From Arachnia rubra (GTDB lineage: Bacteria; Actinomycetota; Actinomycetes; Propionibacteriales; Propionibacteriaceae), in contig NZ_AP024463.1 of NCBI RefSeq assembly GCF_019973735.1, positions 1,302,001 through 1,366,000 on the forward strand: 64,000 nucleotides of DNA, written 5' to 3'. Below, one piece after another: positions 56,861-64,000 of the stretch (position 1 is the first letter of the stretch; each line of letters begins with the position of its first letter). A program made the position numbers and the translations under genes. The notes below the pieces were generated by a model. The model worked only from the letters and a program-made list of their open reading frames with translations, had not been told where the DNA came from and searched no databases.

Positions 56861-56985
56861 ATTGTGATTCTGCAGCAATTTCATTGTGATTCTGCAGCAA
56901 TTTCATTGTGGTTCTGCAGCAGTTTGGTTGTGATTCTGCAGCAGTTTGGTTGTGGTTTTGCACTACTTCCATTGTGGTTCTGCAG
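56861..56985. repeat. 22-bp tandem repeat array, five full and one partial copy
   Basis: Copies start at 56861, 56883, 56905, 56927, 56949 and 56971 (the last one 15 bases). The core is ATTGTGRTTCTGCAGCA with a central CTGCAG palindrome; the fifth copy is the most diverged. The array fills the space between the oxidase stop codon (56986) and the DUF4143 promoter. The period is about two helical turns, so copies lie on one DNA face. It has no unique spacers, so it is not a CRISPR. Confidence 0.9.
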
Positions 56986-59769
56986 TCAGCGGGCGGCGGG
57001 TGGGTAGGTGGCGAATAGCTCGGCGAGGCTCATTGAGTCGCGGCCTGCCAGGCCTTTCAGCTGGGTCTGGCAGCTGAAGCCGTCGGCCAGCACGATGGCC
57101 TCCGGATGGGCCTCGACCGCGGGTCCCAGGTCGTGCTCGAAGACCTTGACGCTCACTTCGTGGTGTCCGATCTCGACGCCGAAGTTGCCAGCCAGGCCAC
57201 AGCAGCCACCCACCTGCACCAGATCGGCCCCGGTCGCCTTCACCAGGGCCTGGTCGGCCTGCCAGCCGATCACGGAGGCGTGATGGCAGTGGGGCTGGGC
57301 GACGATGGTGTGCCCGCTCAGATCGGGGGGCTGGAGGTCCGGGTCCTGGGTCAGGAATTCCGCCAGCGTCAGGACCTTTCCCCTCAGCGCCTTCACATTC
57401 TCGTCCTGGGGCAGCAGCTCGGGGGCGTCGGAGCGCCACACGCTGGTGCAACTCGGCTCAACCCCGATGATGGGGATCCCGCCGGCAACGAACGGCGCCA
57501 GCACGGCGGCCGCGTGCCGGAGCTGGCGGCGGGCGCCGTCGAGCTGCCCCGTCGAGATCCACGTCAGGCCGCAGCATGCCCGTTCGTCCAGGACCTGGGG
57601 CTCGTAGCCGAGCCGGGCCAGGACCTGCACCATCGCCGCGAAGGACCCCGACTCGAAGCAGTCGCTGAACGAGTCCACCCAGATCAGGACAGGCCCCTTG
57701 GAGCCGCCCGTGGGCAGAGGAGTGCGGCGACGGGCCGACCGCGATGCGAACCGGGGGATCTGACGCCTGCCATCGACCCCGGCAGCCCATTTCATGACCG
57801 CCCCGAGCCCTGGTGCGGCGCCCACGATATTGATTAGCGGCCCGATGCCGGGGATCTTCGTGATGAGCCGTCCCCAGCGCGGCAGCCAGCCCAGCGAGTA
57901 GTGGTTGCGGGGCCGCAGCCGTCCCTTGAGACGCTCGTAGGTGACACGTGCTTTGTAGGCGGCCATGTCGATGCCGGTGGGGCAGTCGCGGGAGCATCCC
58001 TTGCACGACAGGCACAAGTCGAGAGCCTCGGCCACCTCCGGGGATCGCCATCCGCCGGTGATGAGGGAGCCGTTGACCATCTCCTGCAACGCTCTGGCTC
58101 GGCCCCGGGTGGAGTCCTTCTCGTCGCGGGTGGCCTGGTAGCTGGGGCACATCACGCCGCCGGCTGCGGTGGTGTTGGACAGGCATTTCCCGACCCCGGA
58201 GCACTGGTGCACCTGGGTCACGAACGCGGGATCTGCCACATTGAGCGGAGAGACGGTGGCAGCCACCATCCGGAGGTTCGCGTCCGTGGGAGCGGGGTCG
58301 ACCAGCACCCCGGGGTTGAGGAGGTTCTCGGGGTCGAACAGATGCTTGACCTCGCCGAACAGCCTCAGCGCCTCGGGGGAGTACATCCTGGGGAGCAGCT
58401 CCGAGCGGGCGCGCCCGTCACCGTGCTCTCCGGACATCGACCCGCCGTGCGAGGCCACCAGCTCGGCCGCCTCCAGCATGAAGGCGCGGTACCGGGCCTG
58501 GCCGTCTGGGGCCTCGAAGGGAAAGTCGATGCGGGCATGGACGCAGCCGTCGCCGAAGTGGCCGTAGGGCATCGAGTGCAGGCCATGCCGCGCCAGGAGG
58601 GACTCGAAGTCGCGCAGGTAGTCGCCCAGGTGCTCTGGGGGAACCGCCGCATCCTCCCAGCTGCCGTAGGCGGGTTTGTCCAGCGACACCCCCGCCAGGC
58701 CGGCCCCGTCCGCTCGTAGTTTCCACAGCGACGTGGCCTGTGCCTGATCCTCGACGATCCATCCCGCGTCCGTGGCGGCCTCAGCCAGCAGGGCTTCGGC
58801 GCGGGCGTGGACCTCGGCCGGATCCTCGCCGGCCAGTTCGACGAACATCCAGCCTTCGCCGTCCGGCAGCCGCCCGACGGAACCGGTTCCGCGTTTGCGG
58901 ATCACGACATCGACGATGCGGCGGTCCAGTCCCTCGCAGGCCGTGGGCCGGAATTTCAGCAGGCGGGAGATGTCGTCGCCGGCGCGGTCCATCGACGGAT
59001 AGCCGAGCGCCACCATCAGGCGATGCGGCGGATCGGGGGTCAGGCGCACCGTGGCGCGGGTGATGATCCCGAGGGTGCCCTCGGTACCTGCGAAGAACTT
59101 CGCCACGTTGAAGCGTCTCTCGGGCAGCAGATGCTCCATGGAGTAGCCGGAGACCTGGCGTGAGAACCGGCCGAACTGGGTCCGGATCACACCCAGGTTC
59201 GCCATCACCAGGGAACGCAGCTCCGGGAAGTCGTCGTGGCCCAGGACCCGCAGCTGGCCGTGGCCGTCGATGATCTCCAGCTCCACCACGTTGTCAGACA
59301 TGCGGCCATAGCCCAGCGCCCGCGGTCCACAGGCGTTGTTCCCGATCATCCCGCCGACGGTGCACCTCGACGAGGTGGACGGGTCGGGGCCGAGCCTCAG
59401 CCCATGGGGTGCAGCCGCCCGCTGCAATTTCTCCTGGACCACCCCAGGGTCGATCACAGCGGTGCGGGTTTCCTCGTCGATGACGTGGATGTGGTTCAGG
59501 TGTTTGGCGACGTCTATCACGAGGCCTTCCCCGACGGCGTTGCCTGCACAGGAAGTCCCCGCGCCACGCACCGTGACCGGTAGGCGGCAGGCCAGGGCAG
59601 CACGCGCCACCGCGATCAGCTGATCGCGGTCCTCGGGGTATGCCACCAGCAGAGGTGGCACCCGGTACAGGGAGGCGTCGGAGGAATAGATGGCGCGGGT
59701 GAGCGTCGAATCATCCAGTAAGCGGGTTAAGTCACCTAGTCGGTCACGAAACTGCTTGACTGGATTCAC
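56986..59769 (-). CDS. FAD-linked oxidase with Fe-S and CCG domains (GlcD/GlpC-type fusion)
   Basis: A 927-residue fusion. The N-terminal FAD-binding_4 domain has PVTVRGAGTSCAGNAVGEG and GGMIGNNACGPRALGYG; the middle is the FAD-oxidase C domain (ending GSMSGEHGDGRARSELLP); then a 4Fe-4S segment CLSCKGCSRDCPTGID and an N-terminal extra cysteine run (CSGVGKC), and two CCG heterodisulfide-reductase-like domains (RACCGLTW, GGCCGLAGNFG). Such proteins oxidise 2-hydroxy acids, often D-lactate or glycolate, feeding the quinone pool. It overlaps marR by four bases, so MarR probably regulates it. Confidence 0.9.
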   Translation of the reverse strand: MNPVKQFRDRLGDLTRLLDDSTLTRAIYSSDASLYRVPPLLVAYPEDRDQLIAVARAALACRLPVTVRGAGTSCAGNAVGEGLVIDVAKHLNHIHVIDEETRTAVIDPGVVQEKLQRAAAPHGLRLGPDPSTSSRCTVGGMIGNNACGPRALGYGRMSDNVVELEIIDGHGQLRVLGHDDFPELRSLVMANLGVIRTQFGRFSRQVSGYSMEHLLPERRFNVAKFFAGTEGTLGIITRATVRLTPDPPHRLMVALGYPSMDRAGDDISRLLKFRPTACEGLDRRIVDVVIRKRGTGSVGRLPDGEGWMFVELAGEDPAEVHARAEALLAEAATDAGWIVEDQAQATSLWKLRADGAGLAGVSLDKPAYGSWEDAAVPPEHLGDYLRDFESLLARHGLHSMPYGHFGDGCVHARIDFPFEAPDGQARYRAFMLEAAELVASHGGSMSGEHGDGRARSELLPRMYSPEALRLFGEVKHLFDPENLLNPGVLVDPAPTDANLRMVAATVSPLNVADPAFVTQVHQCSGVGKCLSNTTAAGGVMCPSYQATRDEKDSTRGRARALQEMVNGSLITGGWRSPEVAEALDLCLSCKGCSRDCPTGIDMAAYKARVTYERLKGRLRPRNHYSLGWLPRWGRLITKIPGIGPLINIVGAAPGLGAVMKWAAGVDGRRQIPRFASRSARRRTPLPTGGSKGPVLIWVDSFSDCFESGSFAAMVQVLARLGYEPQVLDERACCGLTWISTGQLDGARRQLRHAAAVLAPFVAGGIPIIGVEPSCTSVWRSDAPELLPQDENVKALRGKVLTLAEFLTQDPDLQPPDLSGHTIVAQPHCHHASVIGWQADQALVKATGADLVQVGGCCGLAGNFGVEIGHHEVSVKVFEHDLGPAVEAHPEAIVLADGFSCQTQLKGLAGRDSMSLAELFATYPPAAR

Positions 59770-60230
59770 GAACGTTCATCGTAATCAGGGACAGCCAGGA
59801 TGGCAGCGCAGGCCCGGCCCAGAGCCTCTAGATCATCGGGTTCAACAGCGTCAATCAGAATCCGCCGCACCGCGGCCACATGCCCGGGGGCGACCTGCGC
59901 CAGGAAATTTATGCCCGCGGATGTAAGCGAGGCTAATACTCCGCGACCGTCGTCGGCGCAGTTCGTGCGTTCTGCGTGCCCCCTGACTTCGAGACGTTTG
60001 ACGGTGTGCGTTAAGCGGGAGCGAGACTGGCTGACTGCGTGTGCCAGCTCGCTCATACGTAATTGCTTCCCCGGCGCCTCGGAGAGGGTGACGAGTATCT
60101 CGTATTCAGCCAGATCAAGGCCATCAAGCCGAAGATCGGCATCGAGGTAGCTCTGTATGCGATGAGTAGCTCGCAGCCAGGAACGCCAGATTTGCTGTTG
60201 ATCATCATCTAACCATTGGACCTCGGTCAC
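59766..60230 (-). CDS. MarR-family transcriptional regulator
   Basis: A 154-residue winged-helix repressor: helices LDLAEYEILVTLSEAPG, recognition region MSELAHAVSQSRSRLTHTVKRLE and wing TNCADDGRGVLASLTSAG. The ligand is unknown. GTG 60230 is preceded by TAGGAT and six bases, the leaderless layout. Its stop overlaps the oxidase start (ATGA). It is divergent from the acyl-CoA synthetase gene, and GGTTAGG repeats flank both promoters, so autoregulation and control of both sides are likely. Confidence 0.9.
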   Translation of the reverse strand: MTEVQWLDDDQQQIWRSWLRATHRIQSYLDADLRLDGLDLAEYEILVTLSEAPGKQLRMSELAHAVSQSRSRLTHTVKRLEVRGHAERTNCADDGRGVLASLTSAGINFLAQVAPGHVAAVRRILIDAVEPDDLEALGRACAAILAVPDYDERS

Positions 60231-60236
60231 TTCGCA

Positions 60237-60302
60237 ATCCTAACCAGACAGGGGGTCCAGCGTCGCAAAATTGTGGAATAGACCCTGGTGTTCGGTTAGG
60301 CT
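60237..60302. promoter_or_regulatory. Divergent marR/acyl-CoA synthetase promoter region with inverted GGTTAGG
   Basis: The minus-strand -10 TAGGAT (60237-60242) lies in GGTTAGGAT and the plus-strand -10 TAGGCT (60297-60302) lies in GGTTAGGCT. CCTAACC at 60239-60245 and GGTTAGG at 60294-60300 are therefore perfect inverted 7-base repeats covering both -10 regions. They could be MarR half-sites, or simply reflect similar promoters. Confidence 0.55.
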
Positions 60303-60329
60303 CGCAGCGCCATGTCTCGAGGAGTATCG

Positions 60330-62159
60330 ATGAGTCTTCAGGAAGAACTGCTCAGCTTCGCCAGCTCGGTGGGTGACATGTTCCGGCGTAGAGTTGCCAA
60401 GACGCCCAACAGCCTGGCTTTCCTTGATCCGGATCGCGCACCGCAGGGGCCCAACCAGTGGTCCCGCTACACGTGGGCGGAGTCTCGGGTTCTGGTGGAC
60501 CAGCTGGCTGCGGGTCTGCTTGCCCGGGGACTGGCCCGGGAACAGCGGGTGGGCATCATCTCCAGCACGCGGCTCGAATGGATTCTGATGGATCTCGCGG
60601 TGGCCTGCGCAGCGGGCGCCACCACGACGGTCTACCCCAACACAGCTGCTGGGGATGTGGACTTCATCCTGGGCGATTCCGGGACCTGCATCGCCGTGGT
60701 CGAGGATGCTTCACAACTGGCGAAGGTGAACGCGAGCCCGTTCCTGGCCAAGACCATCCACACGATCGTCGTCATCGACGCCAGCGGGGTGGAGCTGAAC
60801 GACCGGGTCATCTCCTACACGCAGCTGCAACGCCTGGGCGCGGAACTCCTGGACCAGAACCCCGGCATCGTCGACGAGGCCATCGCCACCACCGGCCACG
60901 AAACCCTCTCTACCCTCATCTACACCTCCGGGACGACAGGCCAGCCGAAAGGGGTCCGGCTCAATCACGCATCCTGGATCTACGAGGGGGCAGGGACGAA
61001 GCACTGGGAGATCATCGACGAATCCGACCTCCAGTACCTGTGGCTCCCGCTCAGCCACGTCTTCGGCAAGGCGCTCATCGCCTGCCAGATCGCATACGGC
61101 TTCGCCTCGGCCGTCGACGGGCGCATCGACCGGATCGTCGAAGGCCTGGGAGAGGTCAAACCCACGTTCATGTGCGGCGCCCCACGCATCTTCGAGAAGG
61201 TGAGGGCTGCCGTGATGACCAGCAGCTCCGGCCTGAAGGACCACGTCGCCCGCTGGGCCTTCGCCGTCGGCCGTGACTCCCGCAGCTACCGGCTCGCGGG
61301 TCGCCCCATGCCCGGGTTCCTGGCGATCAAGTACCGGCTGGCCGACGCCCTCGTGTTCTCTAAACTGAAGGCGAGGCTGGGAGGGCGCATGAAGTTCATG
61401 ATCTCGGGCTCGGCGAAGCTCTCCGCTCAAGTGCAGGAGTGGTTCTACTCCGCCGGGCTGCTGATCGTGGAGGGGTACGGGTCCACCGAGACCTCCGCGA
61501 TCGCTTTCCTGAACCTGCCCACGGAACCATGTTTCGGCTCGGTCGGGAGGGTGATGCCCGGGATCGAGACCATGATCGCGGATGACGGCGAGGTGTTGTT
61601 GCGGGGGCCCATCATCACGCCTGGATATCACAACCTGCCGGACATCACAGCCGAGGCGTTCACCGACGGCTGGTACCACACGGGAGACCTGGGAGAGTTC
61701 GATGCCAGGGGCAACCTGACTATCACCGATCGCAAGAAGGACCTGTTCAAGACCTCCGGCGGCAAGTACATCGCGCCGCAGAAGGTGGAGGCGGCGATCA
61801 CCGCGAACATCCCCTACATCTCCCAGGCCATCGCGGTTGGTGATGGGCGCAAATACTGTTCCGCCCTCCTGGTCCTCGATCCGGCGCTGCTGCGAATCTG
61901 GGCTGAGAAACGCCAGCTGGGCCACCTGAGCTATGCGGAGCTCAGCCAGCGTCCTGAGATCCGCGCATCGATCGAGAAGCAGATGGTGAAGGCGAATTCC
62001 CGGCTTGAGCGCTGGGAGACCGTGAAGCGATTCGCGATCCTCGACCATGAGCTGACGGTCGGCAACGATGGCGTGACCCCGAACATGAAGATCCGTCGTG
62101 CGGCGGTGACAGATCGTTACGCCGACATCGTCGACTCACTCTACGACACCGAGGAGTGA
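60330..62159 (+). CDS. AMP-dependent long-chain acyl-CoA synthetase
   Basis: A 609-residue ANL-superfamily ligase. The AMP motif LIYTSGTTGQPKGV is near residue 202, VEGYGSTETSAIAF is the A5 motif, and the hinge/catalytic region YHTGDLGEFDARGNLTITDRKKDLFKTSGGKYIAPQ is complete, ending with the Lys in MKIRR. The best family match by layout is FadD15-type long-chain synthetase. ATG 60330 is chosen because GAGGAG lies five bases upstream; an ATG at 60312 is closer to the predicted transcription start. One base separates it from the thioesterase gene. Confidence 0.9.
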   Translation: MSLQEELLSFASSVGDMFRRRVAKTPNSLAFLDPDRAPQGPNQWSRYTWAESRVLVDQLAAGLLARGLAREQRVGIISSTRLEWILMDLAVACAAGATTTVYPNTAAGDVDFILGDSGTCIAVVEDASQLAKVNASPFLAKTIHTIVVIDASGVELNDRVISYTQLQRLGAELLDQNPGIVDEAIATTGHETLSTLIYTSGTTGQPKGVRLNHASWIYEGAGTKHWEIIDESDLQYLWLPLSHVFGKALIACQIAYGFASAVDGRIDRIVEGLGEVKPTFMCGAPRIFEKVRAAVMTSSSGLKDHVARWAFAVGRDSRSYRLAGRPMPGFLAIKYRLADALVFSKLKARLGGRMKFMISGSAKLSAQVQEWFYSAGLLIVEGYGSTETSAIAFLNLPTEPCFGSVGRVMPGIETMIADDGEVLLRGPIITPGYHNLPDITAEAFTDGWYHTGDLGEFDARGNLTITDRKKDLFKTSGGKYIAPQKVEAAITANIPYISQAIAVGDGRKYCSALLVLDPALLRIWAEKRQLGHLSYAELSQRPEIRASIEKQMVKANSRLERWETVKRFAILDHELTVGNDGVTPNMKIRRAAVTDRYADIVDSLYDTEE

Positions 62160-62160
62160 C

Positions 62161-63009
62161 ATGTTCCGCACCACGATTGCGCTGCGCTGGTCCGACGTCG
62201 ACGCCCAAGGGCATGTCAACAACGCTGTGGTGGCTGACTACCTGCAGGAGGTGCGGGTTGCCTTCTTCCGGTCCGGGCCCTGCACCGAGCTGCTCGACGC
62301 CGGGGTTGTGGTGGTCGGGCACCAGATCCGCTACCTGGCTCCGATCACCTATTCAGACGCCGGCATCGGCGCCGAGATCGTGGTCTCCCGCCTGGGGGGA
62401 GCCCGGTTCGACGTGGCTTATTCGTTGTTCCAGGACGCCACAAGGGTGGTGGAGGCCAGGACGGTGCTGTGCCCATTCGACTTCGAGTCCCAGGTGCCCA
62501 CCCGCCTGGCCCTGACCGACCGGGAATGGCTAGCCACCCATCAGGCTGAGGCGCAGCCCCTGCAGCCCCTCGAGGTGCCGGACCTCGGCCGGAGCGGATC
62601 CGTGACGCCTTGCCCGGTGCGCTGGTCCGATCTGGACTCCTACGGACACGTCAACAATGTGAAGGTCCTCGACTACCTGATGCAGGCGCGCATCACCGTC
62701 ACCACCTCATGGAGCCCCGGCATGGCGCGCTCCGGAACCCCAGGAGCCCAGCTGAACTGGCTCATCGCCCGGCAGGACGTCGACTACGTCAACCAGATTC
62801 CCCACCGGCTGGCGCCGTACGCGGTGCGCACCGCCCCGGCAGCCCTCGGCCGCACATCGGTGACCCTCACCGCTGAGATCTTCAATCCCGACGACGGCAC
62901 CCCCTTTGCCCGTGGCCGCACCATCCTGGTCGCCGCGGACCAGGCCGGGAAGCCCATCGAGCTGCCAGAGCAGGTCAGGCAGGACCTCACGGAGCGGCTG
63001 ATTAGCTGA
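62161..63009 (+). CDS. Tandem hotdog acyl-CoA thioesterase
   Basis: A 282-residue protein with two 4HBT/YbgC-type hotdog domains. Each has the DxxGHVNN signature: WSDVDAQGHVNNAVVADYLQ (residues 11-30) and WSDLDSYGHVNNVKVLDYL (about 158-176), in which Asp is catalytic for YbgC-like enzymes. Two fused domains usually replace a homodimer. Adjacent to an acyl-CoA synthetase and regulated with it, it probably balances acyl-CoA levels; substrate chain length is unknown. It ends 11 bases from the convergent LysR gene. Confidence 0.88.
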   Translation: MFRTTIALRWSDVDAQGHVNNAVVADYLQEVRVAFFRSGPCTELLDAGVVVVGHQIRYLAPITYSDAGIGAEIVVSRLGGARFDVAYSLFQDATRVVEARTVLCPFDFESQVPTRLALTDREWLATHQAEAQPLQPLEVPDLGRSGSVTPCPVRWSDLDSYGHVNNVKVLDYLMQARITVTTSWSPGMARSGTPGAQLNWLIARQDVDYVNQIPHRLAPYAVRTAPAALGRTSVTLTAEIFNPDDGTPFARGRTILVAADQAGKPIELPEQVRQDLTERLIS

Positions 63010-63020
63010 TCCGCGGCATA

Positions 63021-64000
63021 TCAACGCTCCGGGGTCTCATCCACAGGCTCCCACAGCGGCTGAAGCAGGGGAGCCCCGGGCAGGGAGAGCGCCTCTGACG
63101 GGGCCGCGTCGTCCTGCGCTGGTTGCCCCGCCGGTACCAGCGCCTGCGCGAGCTTTTCAAGGGTCGCTGCGCGCGGCGAGGTGTGAGGCCAGGCCAGGGC
63201 GATGTCCCGGCTGGGTGCGGGAGGGTCGATCCGGCGCAGGGCCAGGTCGTGAGACGAAGGGACGGGGGGTAGGACCGTCATGGCCGGGAGCAGCGTGATG
63301 CCACCGCCTGAGGCGATCATGTGCCGCATGGACTCTAGGCTGGTGGCGCGGTAGTCTTGCCTCAGGCAGACCCCATGCTCGTCCGCCCACCGCTGCACCT
63401 GCCCGCCCAGGCAGTGCCCCTCGTCTAGGACCAGCAGCTCGTGTTCCGCGACGCGGGCCGGCGGGATGCAAGACGCCTCGCCTGGGCCGGCCCCGGTGAC
63501 AGCGGCCAGGGGATGTCCTGCGGGCGCCGCCAGGACGAACTCCTCACGGAACAGGGGACGCGTCTCCAGGCGCGGGTCAGTGACGGGCATGGCGATGAGG
63601 ACCGCATCCAGCTGGCCAGCCTGCAGCATCGTAACCAGCAGCTGGGTCTTCTCCTCGGTGAGCAGCAGCTGGAGATCCGGGAGGTGCCGCCGGACCTGCG
63701 GGAGGATATACGGCAACAGATAGGGGCCCAGGGTGGGGAAGACACCCAGCCGCAGCTCTGTCAGTGTGCCCGTTGCCTCCTGGGCGATCACGTGGATCGC
63801 TTCGGCGCTGGCCAGGGTCTTGCGCGCCTGCTCAGCCACCCGCTGCCCGACCGGGGTCAGCACGAGAGGCGAGGAGATACGGTCGACCAGGATGACGCCG
63901 AGCTCTTCTTCGAGTTTGCGGATCTGTACGGACAGGGTCGGCTGCGAGACCCCGCAGGCGGCGGCCGCTGCGCGGAAACTCCGCTGCCCGGCCACCGCCA
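63021..64000 (-). CDS. oxyR: OxyR-like LysR regulator (5' end outside the window)
   Basis: At least 326 residues are visible; the N-terminus is beyond the right edge. A LysR helix-turn-helix (GQRSFRAAAAACGVSQPTLSVQI) precedes an OxyR-like sensor domain. The peroxidatic cysteine matches in LVLDEGHCLGGQV (E. coli Cys199 in DGHCLRDQ), but no Cys is at the usual partner position nine residues on; the next Cys is 15 residues later in DEHGVC. The final TLEKLAQAL and C-terminal tail are intact. Redox sensing in the classic disulfide form is thus uncertain; the family name is moderately firm. Confidence 0.8.
   Translation of the reverse strand, partial: AVAGQRSFRAAAAACGVSQPTLSVQIRKLEEELGVILVDRISSPLVLTPVGQRVAEQARKTLASAEAIHVIAQEATGTLTELRLGVFPTLGPYLLPYILPQVRRHLPDLQLLLTEEKTQLLVTMLQAGQLDAVLIAMPVTDPRLETRPLFREEFVLAAPAGHPLAAVTGAGPGEASCIPPARVAEHELLVLDEGHCLGGQVQRWADEHGVCLRQDYRATSLESMRHMIASGGGITLLPAMTVLPPVPSSHDLALRRIDPPAPSRDIALAWPHTSPRAATLEKLAQALVPAGQPAQDDAAPSEALSLPGAPLLQPLWEPVDETPER

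Noticed and set aside
56861..56985. CRISPR array
   Set aside because: The repeats are contiguous 22-bp units with no unique spacers and no cas genes nearby.
60711..62048. 445-residue minus-strand open frame opposite the acyl-CoA synthetase
   Set aside because: Shadow frame; composition of a reverse-strand translation of high-GC coding DNA.

Overview
The window is high-GC (roughly two-thirds G+C by eye) actinobacterial chromosome, almost wholly coding. Family-level clues point to Propionibacteriaceae (Arachnia/Tessaracoccus/Cutibacterium relatives): a PPA1309-family protein beside a UPF0182 protein and a PDZ-Lon protease, a mycothiol-dependent-enzyme family protein, a SepF/DivIVA divisome with no ftsA, an ANTAR regulator of the PdtaR type, and many short-leader GTG/ATG genes. 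Genus is inference; no rRNA is present.

Layout. 1-4.7 kb: the 5' end of a zinc metalloprotease (minus), divergent from PDZ-Lon protease, PPA1309 and UPF0182 genes. 4.8-7.8 kb (minus): a DUF3040 membrane protein and an M16 peptidase pair, one catalytic and one degenerate. 7.9-12.3 kb (minus): moxR, DUF58 and transglutaminase genes. 12.4-29.7 kb (plus): a complete division and cell-wall cluster, mraZ-rsmH-ftsL-ftsI-murE-murF-mraY-murD-ftsW-murG-murC-ftsQ, then ftsZ, sepF, yggT and divIVA; mraZ is preceded by seven GTGG boxes at about 10-bp steps. 29.8-33.1 kb: a DksA-like gene, lspA, a pseudouridine synthase and pyk, ending in a hairpin shared with a convergent tRNA-Leu(CAA). 33.3-39.6 kb: ANTAR regulator, PaaI thioesterase, polA, class F-like sortase, rpsA. 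39.7-44.3 kb (minus): gcvT-gcvH-gcvP behind a tandem glycine riboswitch. 44.3-51.8 kb: monooxygenase-like protein, coaE, uvrB, an LppU-like membrane protein, a mycothiol-dependent enzyme and uvrA. 51.8-55.5 kb: a NarL-type two-component pair divergent from an ABC exporter. 55.6-64 kb: the most accessory part, with a DUF4143 ATPase preceded by six copies of a 22-bp tandem repeat, a FAD/Fe-S oxidase with a MarR regulator, a divergent acyl-CoA synthetase plus tandem-hotdog thioesterase, and a truncated OxyR-like regulator.

Two window-wide patterns deserve attention. First, five conserved genes (UPF0182, ftsL, ftsI, rpsA, a response regulator) are each broken by one single-base indel; four are an extra C in a C-run followed by GG. 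Because ftsI and rpsA are essential, sequencing error is the likeliest cause. I annotate these as whole genes. Second, at least ten genes (pyk, polA, coaE, uvrA, uvrB, sortase, mycothiol enzyme, histidine kinase, DUF4143 ATPase, marR) have a -10-like hexamer ending 6-8 nt before the start codon and no convincing Shine-Dalgarno, the layout expected of leaderless transcripts.

No CRISPR array, insertion sequence, prophage or obvious new defence system was seen. The least explained elements are the 22-bp repeat array in front of the DUF4143 ATPase promoter and the extended MraZ-box array. No non-coding stretch exceeds about 260 bases; the longest (33064-33331) holds the pyk/tRNA hairpin, the tRNA and a promoter.
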